From NCBI GenBank assembly GCA_942491665.1, contig CALOBR010000001.1, forward strand, positions 558,001-622,000: a DNA stretch of 64,000 nt. The letters run 5' to 3'. The notes below the pieces were generated by a model. It searched no databases, had not been told where the DNA came from, and was given only the letters and a program-made list of their open reading frames with translations. The position numbers and the translations under genes are program-made. This document shows, in pieces, positions 36,000 through 43,623 of the stretch. The stretch's first letter is position 1. Each line of letters starts with the position of its first letter. The stretch comes from CAVQGZ01 sp942491665 (GTDB lineage Bacteria; Actinomycetota; Actinomycetes; Jiangellales; Jiangellaceae).

Positions 36000-36479
36000 C
36001 GGCAAACGCGAGACTCCGGAAGAACGCAATCCGCCGAGTGTAACGCAGACCGCCATCGCATCACCTTGATGCGAAACGGCAGACGGCGGGTTGCAGTCGC
36101 CGCTTGACCTCGGGCGGCAGGGGGCGCGGGCACTGTGCACCCGGTCCGCTATTCAACGGGCTGAACGGCCGCCTTCGACCGGCACACCGCCGGCGAGACG
36201 GGGTCGACGCAGACAACGAAAAAACCGCCAAGGGCAATGTGGCGAACGACCGCGCAGCGAACGGCAGCGGCATCCGCGACGGCTGCGCGCAACTGCGCTG
36301 TCGTGGATCGACGGTCATCCCACCGTCGCAGGGCAAGACGATCGCACCGACAGTCCGCGTCGCCCCCGCAAACTGACCACCGCGGATACCGCTGTCACCG
36401 CCCACACGAAACAACATCGCGATCAGCAGAATCGGTAAGGTCGGCCATCGGCTGCGGTCGACTCGATCGACCGTAGCTT
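36000..36479. other. Intergenic region upstream of modA, nothing recognised
   Basis: 480 bases between the modA start and the decayed pyrophosphatase remnant. The modA promoter must lie near 36000-36100. No canonical ModE palindrome, gene or RNA was recognised. Open frames on both strands are Arg-rich and look spurious. Confidence 0.45.
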
Positions 36480-37557
36480 CAGCATGCCAGTGTCCTCGCA
36501 GCAGCGGCGTGATTACCGGCGACACGATCGCCGTCACGTTGATCAGGCTATTCATCGACGGCCCGGTGGTCTCTCTGAACGGGACGCCAACGGTGTCGCC
36601 GACCACGGTGGCCTTGCGCACCACCGGGCCCCTACCGCCGAGGTTGCCCTTCTCGACCCACATCTTGGCGTTGTCCCTCGCGCCGCCGAGCAGGCCGCCG
36701 AACGCCTCGGCACTGATGCCGACGCCGATCACTACCGGTGCAGCTACCGCGATCGCACCGGGCTAAATCATCTTCTTCAACGCCGCAGAGGTAACCATAG
36801 CGACGTAGCGCGCGGTGTCCGGCTCAGCCTTGCCCTCGAGCAGGTCAGGTATCTCACGGAACTGGCGGCGGATCTCGTGGGTCATCTCGGACGCCGCAGC
36901 GCCGATCGCAAAGCCCTTGTCGATCGCCGCCGTTGTCACCCACATTGTCGGCGATCACGCCCGGGTTGCGCGGATCATCCTCGGGAATGCCGGTCTCGAC
37001 CTTGCCCACCAGGTCGACGCGCCTGGTGAAGAGGCCGCCCCCGACATGCGAGAACAGCGCGACCCTCGATGCGCCCATGCCGAATACGTGGATCGCCTGC
37101 ACCGTGTCCGGGCCGCCGCCGAACACCAGGTACAGGCTGTCCAGCCCGAGCAGGCCCATCGATGCCATCAGCGGTCCCATGACCGAGCCTCCGAACAAGG
37201 CCAGGGTCAACGCCGACGCACCTTGCGGTCGGCCGCGGTCGTGGTGCGCACGTTGGCATGGGTCGCGGTGTACATGCCGTAATAGCCGGCCCGGCCCAAG
37301 GCCAGCACGCCCACCAGCAACGCAATCGCGGCCTTCAGACCGAGAAACAGCAGCAACAGACCGAGCACGATGACGCCGAACATGCCCAGCGCCTTGAAAT
37401 CGCGGCGCATGCAGACCACGAGGCCCAGGTGGATCGGGTCACCGATGTCGGTGACCTTGGCAGCGCCTGCAGGATGCCTGTGGATCAGGCGACAAACGCG
37501 GTAGGCGGCAAACAAACCAGGAATCCCGAGGACCGGTGGCAGTGCTGCACGAAGCAT
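36480..37557 (-). pseudogene. Decayed membrane pyrophosphatase with internal deletion
   Basis: Minus-strand remnant of a membrane-bound pyrophosphatase. In order: a divergent N-terminus from ATG 37557 with LALGRAGYYGMYTATHANVR; SVMGPLMASMGLLGLDSLYL; GLFTRRVDLVGKVETGIPED and DPRNPGVIADNVG (substrate site) near 36940; then, immediately, TTAAIDKGFAIGAAASEMTH and EIRRQFREIPDLLEG, which belong some 250-plus residues later; finally GGARDNAKMWVEKGNLGG and TVGDTVGVPFRETTGPSMNS near 36500-36690. The middle, including many membrane helices, is missing and there are stops and frame changes near 36770 and 37200. Ala at the position before A-I-D (TTAAID) is the K+-dependent type, unlike the intact neighbour. 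Non-functional. Confidence 0.85.
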
Positions 37558-37863
37558 AGTGGGGCTACTTTGGACTATATTTGGTAGGATTTAAGCGGCG
37601 CTGTCGTTTCGACCGCTGGCGACTCCGTGTTCCCGAAAATTGACGAATGATTTACCCTCGTGTTTCACGATATCCGCCGCGGACCAGCCGCAGCAGCGAC
37701 AAGCCACACCACGCGTGTCCACGACAACAGCACGCTTAATCACCATATTCGAACATTTTGGTTGGTAAATAGAGGGCCAAGGCTAAGAATCGCGCTCGGG
37801 AAAGCCAACACCAATCAATAAGATCCCGCCGCTTACGCACTTCAAAGAGGGGAAACAAATAGA
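37558..37863. promoter_or_regulatory. Leader/promoter region of hppA
   Basis: 306 bases between the start of the decayed copy and the intact hppA ATG. Parts are AT-rich (CACCATATTCGAACATTTTG near 37741; AATCAATAAGATCC near 37812). GAGGGGAAAC at about 37848 is the ribosome-binding site. A candidate -35 TTGACG occurs near 37650 but no convincing -10 at the right distance was found. Confidence 0.45.
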
Positions 37864-39873
37864 ATGAATACTGCACTCTGGTTCGCCCTGGCCTGCTCGC
37901 TTCTGGCGATCGGCTACGGCGTTGTATCGGTCAAATGGATTCTCAGTCAGCCCGACGGCAACGACCGCATGCGCGAGATCGCGCAGGCCATTCAGGAAGG
38001 CGCCCAGGCCTACCTCAACCGCCAATACACCACGATCGGCATCGTCGGCATCGTGCTGACCGCCGTGCTGTTCTATTTCCTCGGCTGGGCGACTGCGGTC
38101 GGCTTCCTGATCGGCGCGGTCTTCTCCGGCCTGGCCGGCTATATTGGCATGCACATCTCGGTGCGCTCCAACGTGCGCACCGCGCAGGCCGCCAACAACG
38201 GCCTCAATGCCGCGCTGCAGATCGCGTTCCGTGGTGGCGCCATCACCGGCATGCTGGTGGTGGGCCTCGGCCTGCTCGGGGTTGCCGGTTACTACGCGAT
38301 CCTGGTTCAGATGGGCGTCGAAGACCCGCTGCACCCGCTGGTCGGCCTGGCCTTCGGCGGCTCGCTGATCTCGATCTTCGCCCGACTCGGTGGCGGCATC
38401 TTCACCAAGGGTGCCGACGTCGGCGCCGACATCGTCGGCAAGGTGGAAGCGGGCATTCCTGAGGACGACCCACGCAACCCGGCGGTGATCGCCGACAACG
38501 TCGGTGACAACGTCGGCGACTGCGCCGGCATGGCGGCCGACCTGTTCGAGACCTATGCCGTGACGGTCGTCGCGACCATGCTGCTCGGCGGCCTGCTGAT
38601 GCCCGACTCGCCAAACGCCGTGCTCTACCCGCTGGTGCTCGGCGGCGTGTCGATCGTCGCGTCGGTCATCGGCACCTTCTTCGTCAAGGCGAAGGAGGGC
38701 GGCAAGATCATGAACGCCCTGTATCGCGGCCTGATCGTGTCCGGCGTGATCGCCGCGGTCGGTTTCTACTTCGTCACCGACGCGATGATGGGCGGCAACG
38801 CCGCGTTCACGGCGATGGACCTGTACCTGGCCTCGCTGATCGGCCTGGTGCTGACCGCCGCGATGGTCGTCATCACCGAGTACTACACCGCCACCGAGTA
38901 CTCCCCGGTGCGCCATATCGCCGCGGCATCGACTACCGGCGACGGCACCAACGTGATCGCCGGTCTTGGTATCTCGATGAAATCGACCGCGGCACCGGTA
39001 CTCGCCGTGTGTGCATCGATCTGGGCCGCCCACGACCTGGCCGGCCTGTACGGCATCGCGATCGCCGCGACCTCGATGCTGTCGATGACCGGCATCATCG
39101 TGGCGCTGGACGCCTACGGCCCGATCACCGACAACGCCGGCGGTATCGCCGAGATGGCCGAGCTGGACGAGAAGATCCGCAACATCACCGATCCGCTCGA
39201 CGCGGTCGGCAACACGACCAAGGCGGTCACCAAGGGCTACGCGATCGGCTCGGCCGGCCTCGCCGCGCTGGTACTGTTCTCGGACTACACGCACTCGCTG
39301 GAAAAGGCCGGTATGAGCCTGACCTTCGACCTCTCCGACCACATGGTCATCATCGGCCTGTTCATCGGCGGCCTGGTGCCCTACCTGTTCGGCGCGATGG
39401 CAATGGAGGCGGTCGGTCGCGCGGCCGGCGGCATCGTCAACGAGGTGCGTCGCCAGTTCAAGGAGAAGCCGGGCATCATGGACCACAGCGAAAAGCCCGA
39501 CTACGGCCGCGCCGTGGACATGCTGACCAAGGCGGCGATCAAGGAGATGATCATCCCGTCGCTGCTGCCGATCGCGGTACCGGTCGCGGTCGGCCTGCTG
39601 CTCGGACCAACCGCGCTGGGCGGCCTGCTGATCGGCACCATCGTCACCGGCCTGTTCGTGGCCATCTCGATGACCACCGGCGGCGGCGCGTGGGACAACG
39701 CCAAGAAGTACATCGAAGACGGCAACTACGGCGGCAAGGGCTCGGACGCGCACAAGGCAGCCGTGACCGGTGACACAGTCGGCGACCCGTACAAGGACAC
39801 CGCCGGCCCCGCCGTGAACCCGTTGATTAAGATCATCAATATTGTGGCGCTGCTGATTGTGCCCATGCTGTAA
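37864..39873 (+). CDS. hppA: K+-independent H+-translocating membrane pyrophosphatase
   Basis: 669 residues, about 16 membrane helices. Couples PPi hydrolysis to H+ transport across the cytoplasmic membrane. Substrate-site motifs: FTKGADVGADIVGKVEAGIP, EDDPRNPAVIADNVGDNVGD, and C-terminal GGAWDNAKKYIEDGNYGGKG with KAAVTGDTVGDPYKDTAGPA. K+ independence is read from Lys453 and Thr456 in GNTTKAVTKGYAIGSAG (K+-dependent enzymes have Ala and Gly/Ala there). Frame completely intact over 2 kb, in contrast to the degenerate copy upstream on the opposite strand. Downstream are a strong terminator and the soluble pyrophosphatase gene. It recovers energy from PPi made by biosynthesis or works with Pfp. 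Confidence 0.96.
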   Translation: MNTALWFALACSLLAIGYGVVSVKWILSQPDGNDRMREIAQAIQEGAQAYLNRQYTTIGIVGIVLTAVLFYFLGWATAVGFLIGAVFSGLAGYIGMHISVRSNVRTAQAANNGLNAALQIAFRGGAITGMLVVGLGLLGVAGYYAILVQMGVEDPLHPLVGLAFGGSLISIFARLGGGIFTKGADVGADIVGKVEAGIPEDDPRNPAVIADNVGDNVGDCAGMAADLFETYAVTVVATMLLGGLLMPDSPNAVLYPLVLGGVSIVASVIGTFFVKAKEGGKIMNALYRGLIVSGVIAAVGFYFVTDAMMGGNAAFTAMDLYLASLIGLVLTAAMVVITEYYTATEYSPVRHIAAASTTGDGTNVIAGLGISMKSTAAPVLAVCASIWAAHDLAGLYGIAIAATSMLSMTGIIVALDAYGPITDNAGGIAEMAELDEKIRNITDPLDAVGNTTKAVTKGYAIGSAGLAALVLFSDYTHSLEKAGMSLTFDLSDHMVIIGLFIGGLVPYLFGAMAMEAVGRAAGGIVNEVRRQFKEKPGIMDHSEKPDYGRAVDMLTKAAIKEMIIPSLLPIAVPVAVGLLLGPTALGGLLIGTIVTGLFVAISMTTGGGAWDNAKKYIEDGNYGGKGSDAHKAAVTGDTVGDPYKDTAGPAVNPLIKIINIVALLIVPML

Positions 39874-39900
39874 ATCCCGCCCACACGGGGGTTTGCGCAA

Positions 39901-39923
39901 GGGGGCGTTCGCGCCCCCTTTTT
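39901..39923 (+). terminator. Rho-independent terminator after hppA
   Basis: GGGGGCG (39901-39907) pairs with CGCCCCC (39912-39918) around a TTCG loop (39908-39911) and is followed by five T residues. A strong, stable hairpin 27 bases after the hppA stop; it separates hppA from ppa transcription. Confidence 0.9.
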
Positions 39924-40008
39924 CGTGCCCGGCTTTCCCGGTGGACGCCCGCCCACCCCAGCGCTTAACCTAGCGCGCTGAATCTTTAGCCATAACCTGG
40001 GGAAATAC

Positions 40009-40554
40009 ATGAACCTGGACCGCGTCAGCAAGGGCAATGTGCCCAACGAAATCAACGTCATCATCGAGATCCCGGCCCACTCCGACCCGGTCAAGTACGA
40101 GCTCGACAAGGACACCGGCGCGATGTTCGTCGACCGCTTCATGTCGACCGCGATGTACTACCCCTGCAACTACGGCTACGTGCCGCACACCCTGTCGAAA
40201 GACGGCGACCCGGTCGACGTGCTGGTGCTGACGCCACATCCCCTGATCTCCGGCTCGGTCATTTCCTGCCGTCCGGTCGGCGTGCTGAAGATGAAGGACG
40301 AATCCGGCGACGACGCCAAGGTCCTCGCCGTGCCGGTCGACAAGCTGTGCAAGACCTACCGCGGCGTCGAGAGCTTCCGCGACCTGCAGGGCGAGATCCT
40401 CAACCGTATCTCGCACTTCTTCGAGCACTACAAGGATCTGGACGAAGGTAAATGGGTGCGCGTCGACGGCTGGTATGGCATCGAAGAGGCCAAGCAGGAG
40501 ATCTTGGACTCCGTGCAGCTTTACCAGGATGCGCCGGAAAAGCCGAACTTCTGA
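40009..40554 (+). CDS. ppa: Soluble family I inorganic pyrophosphatase
   Basis: 181 residues; hydrolyses PPi to two phosphates in the cytoplasm with Mg2+. Marks: the N-terminal NEINVIIEIPAHSDPVKYEL, DRFMSTAMYYPCNYGYVPHT, and the metal-binding DGDPVDVLVL with its Asp residues, then EILNRISHFFEHYKDL. Frame intact; length typical of hexameric bacterial Ppa. Located after the hppA terminator, so it has its own promoter (region 39924-40008, with TTAACCTAGCGCGCTGAATC near 39964). Its presence next to a PPi-driven pump means PPi use must be balanced between dissipation and energy conservation. Confidence 0.96.
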   Translation: MNLDRVSKGNVPNEINVIIEIPAHSDPVKYELDKDTGAMFVDRFMSTAMYYPCNYGYVPHTLSKDGDPVDVLVLTPHPLISGSVISCRPVGVLKMKDESGDDAKVLAVPVDKLCKTYRGVESFRDLQGEILNRISHFFEHYKDLDEGKWVRVDGWYGIEEAKQEILDSVQLYQDAPEKPNF

Positions 40555-40662
40555 GTCACGACGAGGTCACATCGGGTGATAGCGAGTCCAGGGCGCAGAC
40601 GGTCGCGCTGCCGCGCAGCCGTCACGACGACGTTGCGATCCGTTCAGGTTTGAGGTTGCCGC

Positions 40663-41157
40663 ATGAAACTTTGTCGACTGATCTACAAGAGCGTTGCGAC
40701 CGCGGAGGTCATATCCAACAAGACGCTGCGCAGCCTGCAGGACGAGGCAGCGGCGGCCAATGCCGAAGCCGGGATAACCGGCCTGCTGGTTCTTGCCGGC
40801 AATACGTTCGTGCAGGTGCTCGAAGGTGACGCGCAGCGTCTGACCACGCTGATGGGCAACATCGCCCGCGACAAGCGCCATCGCATGGTCGAGTTGATTT
40901 CGTTCACGCCGGTCGCACAGCGCAACTTCGACGCCTGGAACATGCGCCTGGTCGATCTCTACGATCTGCCCGGCGACAAGCGCGCCTACATGGTGTCGAA
41001 GTACGGACAGTCCGGCGAACAGCTGATCATCCCCGATGATGAACAGCTGCTGCATGCCCTGCTGATCGACGCCCGGCACCTGTGCCTGTCGCTGCCGTGG
41101 CAGTCTGGCCCCGGCTCTGACGGGTCGGCCGATGCCGACGAACGCACATCCGCCTGA
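40663..41157 (+). CDS. BLUF-domain blue-light sensor, stand-alone
   Basis: 164 residues. A single BLUF (FAD-binding blue-light) domain fills residues 1-95, with the key photocycle residues in place: Tyr8 (CRLIYKS), Asn33 (AAAANAEAGITGLLVLAG), Gln51 (TFVQVLEGD) and Trp92/Met94 (FDAWNMRL). The remaining about 65 residues are short helices typical of PixD/BlrB-type single-domain BLUF proteins, with a Gly/Ser/Asp-rich end. No effector domain is attached, so output must go through protein contacts. Neighbours (ppa upstream, metallophosphoesterase downstream) give no obvious partner. Frame intact. Light input is consistent with a phototrophic or light-avoiding relative, but that is inference. Confidence 0.9.
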   Translation: MKLCRLIYKSVATAEVISNKTLRSLQDEAAAANAEAGITGLLVLAGNTFVQVLEGDAQRLTTLMGNIARDKRHRMVELISFTPVAQRNFDAWNMRLVDLYDLPGDKRAYMVSKYGQSGEQLIIPDDEQLLHALLIDARHLCLSLPWQSGPGSDGSADADERTSA

Positions 41158-41544
41158 GCGCAACACGCCGACAAGCGCGCACTGCCTACGTCTCCCCTGC
41201 GGCCCGGGCGGGAAAGCGTCGATTTGCGAGGCAGGGGGTATCCGGTCGCCACGACCCGTTTGCGCTGTCGCATCAATGCGGCGGCGTTCCAATCCGGTCT
41301 GGAATCTCCCCCGGCTTCAGGCCGGCACCGCGCGCCTGCACACACCACCGACGCACGCTGCTCCGACCGTCCGGATAAGCCGCCCGGCAATGCCGGAACA
41401 CGGCCAGGTTCGGCGCCAGCCGCCCGCCGGGCGCACCAACAATACCGGGGCAGGCACATGAGCGCCTGCGACGAACGCGCATCCAGACACGCACGCGGGT
41501 AGAATTGCGCCCTTCACCGGCCCAGGCATTACCCAAGGACCACG
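41158..41544. other. Intergenic region, no gene recognised
   Basis: 387 bases, GC-rich, with only short Arg/Ala/Pro-rich open frames. TCCCCCGGCTTCAGGCCGGC near 41308 is palindromic in part. The promoter for the downstream phosphoesterase should lie in the final 60 bases. Nothing else seen. Confidence 0.45.
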
Positions 41545-42117
41545 ATGAAAGTCTGCATTCTCTCCGACAGCCACGATCACATTCCGCTGATCGACGCCGC
41601 CGTCGCCGACGCCAAGACCGCCGGCGCCGAGGCCGTGCTGCACTGCGGCGATGTGGTCGCTCCCAGCACCCTGCACTGCCTGGAAAAATACGGGCTGCCG
41701 GTGCACGTGATCCATGGCAACAATACCGGCGACCTGTATGCCATGACCCAGCTGGCCCACAAACCCGGCGGCGTGGTGCGCTTTCACGGCATGGACGCCG
41801 GCATCGAGCTGGCCGGCAAACGCATTTTCATCGTCCACTACCCGCACTATGCGCGCGCCATGGCCGCAACCGGCGACTGGGACCTGGTGTGCTGCGGGCA
41901 CAGCCACAAGGTGGAGATCCGCGCGCAGCAAAACTGCGCCGGCGGCGTCACCCACGTGGTCAACCCGGGCACGGTCGGCGGCGTCGGCCAGGCACCGGCG
42001 ACCTGGGTTTTCGCCGATCTCGCTGGCATGACGTTTGAACGGCGCGAGGTACCCAAGTCGCTCGAATACCGCGACCAGGCGACCGCCGCTCACCGGGATG
42101 CCGCGGATAGCGCCTGA
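41545..42117 (+). CDS. YfcE/MJ0936-family metallophosphoesterase
   Basis: 190 residues. The calcineurin-like metal-binding motifs are in order: SDSHD near the N-terminus, LHCGDVV, IHGNNTGD, IVHYPHY and CCGHSHKVE, with the closing NPGTVG segment. Enzymes of this group hydrolyse phosphodiesters such as 2',3'-cAMP or bis-pNPP with Mn2+; the natural substrate is not certain. Frame intact from ATG 41545. It is followed by moaC after 144 bases. Confidence 0.9.
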   Translation: MKVCILSDSHDHIPLIDAAVADAKTAGAEAVLHCGDVVAPSTLHCLEKYGLPVHVIHGNNTGDLYAMTQLAHKPGGVVRFHGMDAGIELAGKRIFIVHYPHYARAMAATGDWDLVCCGHSHKVEIRAQQNCAGGVTHVVNPGTVGGVGQAPATWVFADLAGMTFERREVPKSLEYRDQATAAHRDAADSA

Positions 42118-42261
42118 TGCTGCCTGTCGACTGCCGGCCCGCAGGCGGTGAATGCGCCGACCCACCGCGCAACCCGACAAGTGGATGCAGCCCGCACCTG
42201 AATCGTCCAGGCTTGCACACCCATGGACCGAAAACAGCACTCCAATCCAGCAGAGGCACAC

Positions 42262-42756
42262 ATGTCTGACCGCTTCACCCATTTCGATGCCGAGGGCCAG
42301 GCGCATATGGTCGACGTCGGCGGCAAGGACCTCACCGAGCGGGTCGCGGTGGCCAGCGGCAGCATCCGCATGCAGACCGACACCCTGGCGATGATCGTCG
42401 AGGGCGGACACAAGAAGGGCGACGTACTCGGCGTGGCCCGGATTGCCGGCATCATGGGTGCCAAGCGCACCGCCGACCTGGTGCCACTGTGCCACCCCCT
42501 GCCGCTGAGCCATGTCAGCATCGAACTTGCGCCCAACACCAAACTCGACTGCATCCACTGCAGCGCGACGGCCAAGACGCGCGGCCAGACCGGTGTCGAG
42601 ATGGAGGCGCTGTGCGCAGTGCAGGTGGCGCTGTTGACGATCTACGACATGTGCAAGGCGGTCGACCGTGGCATGGTGATCGAGAACGTGCGCCTCGAAG
42701 AAAAATCCGGCGGCAAGTCCGGCCACTGGCAGCGCAGCGACTTTCCTGACGCATGA
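42262..42756 (+). CDS. moaC: Cyclic pyranopterin monophosphate synthase MoaC
   Basis: 164 residues. With MoaA, MoaC turns GTP into cyclic pyranopterin monophosphate, the first intermediate of molybdenum cofactor synthesis. Marks: FTHFDAEGQAHMVDVGGKD, ARIAGIMGAKRTADLVPLCH with the catalytic Lys and His, GQTGVEMEALCAVQVALLTI and YDMCKAVDRGMVI. The stop overlaps the engB start by four bases. moaA is not in the window. Together with modABC this indicates active molybdoenzymes. No molybdenum-cofactor riboswitch could be recognised in the 144-base leader. Confidence 0.96.
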   Translation: MSDRFTHFDAEGQAHMVDVGGKDLTERVAVASGSIRMQTDTLAMIVEGGHKKGDVLGVARIAGIMGAKRTADLVPLCHPLPLSHVSIELAPNTKLDCIHCSATAKTRGQTGVEMEALCAVQVALLTIYDMCKAVDRGMVIENVRLEEKSGGKSGHWQRSDFPDA

Positions 42757-43355
42757 ACCCCCGATACCGCCAGGCCGCCTTTCTGACCAGCGCCGCCAAG
42801 CTCACGCAGACCCCCGCCGACGAAGGCTTCGAGGTCGCGTTCGCGGGCCGCTCGAACGCCGGCAAGTCGAGCGCGATCAACACCCTGTGTGACCAGAAAT
42901 CGCTGGCGCGCACCAGCAAGACGCCGGGCCGCACGCAGCTGCTGAACTTTTTTGCGATCGACGAACAGCGCCGCATCGTCGACCTGCCCGGTTATGGCTA
43001 TGCGAAGGTCGCCGAGGGCATCAAGCGCGAGTGGCAGGGCGCGCTCGCCGCGTACCTCGAAAAGCGCCAGTGCCTGCGTGGCCTGATGCTGATGATGGAC
43101 ATCCGCCACCCGCTCAAGGACTACGACCTGCAGATGCTCGAGTGGGCCGACCATATCGGGCTGCCCGTACACGTGCTGCTGACCAAGTCGGACAAGCTCA
43201 AGCGAGGCCCCGGCCAGAGCACCGTGCTGCAGGTAAGGCGCACGCTGCACGGCATCAACGGCGATTTCAGCGTGCAGGCCTTCTCATCGTTGAAACGCAG
43301 CGGGATCGATGAGGCACACGCGGTGCTGGACCGGTGGTATGCGTTCGAGGATTGA
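42753..43355 (+). CDS. engB: Ribosome-biogenesis GTPase EngB/YihA
   Basis: 200 residues. G1 AGRSNAGKSSAIN, G2/switch I TSKTPGRTQLLNFF, G3 VDLPGYGYAKV, G4 LLTKSDKL and G5 FSSLKRSG are all present; the protein acts in late assembly of the 50S subunit. The ATG overlaps the moaC stop (ATGA). In many Gammaproteobacteria engB neighbours polA, as here, with an MscS-like gene between. Frame intact. Confidence 0.95.
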   Translation: MNPRYRQAAFLTSAAKLTQTPADEGFEVAFAGRSNAGKSSAINTLCDQKSLARTSKTPGRTQLLNFFAIDEQRRIVDLPGYGYAKVAEGIKREWQGALAAYLEKRQCLRGLMLMMDIRHPLKDYDLQMLEWADHIGLPVHVLLTKSDKLKRGPGQSTVLQVRRTLHGINGDFSVQAFSSLKRSGIDEAHAVLDRWYAFED

Positions 43356-43623
43356 CGCCAGACAGTGGAACTGACCTGGGGTGTGCCACGGCGATGACGA
43401 CGAAACGCGGGTTCAGTCCCTGCGGACACGCCAGGCGTTTTTTGCGGATTCGGCCATCCAGCCGTAGCTGACCCCAGCGCGGTCGATCGGCACCTTTGTG
43501 CATACCGCTGACAACGGAGATCGCAGGCGGGGGCATTTCGGCGACGGCATGTTGCCAGCCAGTGGCCGTGCCTGGGCGACCGGTTGCCGCGCGTACCGAA
43601 TACCGGATGCCGACGCCTTTCCC

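Noticed and set aside
37783..39900. A 700-codon open frame antisense to hppA
   Set aside because: Its His/Asp/Arg/Gly/Val-rich translation mirrors the codon pattern of the intact hppA gene in high-GC DNA and matches no family.
40555..40633. 13-base direct repeat GTCACGACGAGGT / GTCACGACGACGT after ppa
   Set aside because: Only two copies, 66 bases apart, in GC-rich spacer; likely chance, with no structure or gene context to support a function.
42118..42261. Molybdenum-cofactor riboswitch upstream of moaC
   Set aside because: The 144-base leader shows no recognisable multi-stem Moco RNA pattern or P-loop consensus.
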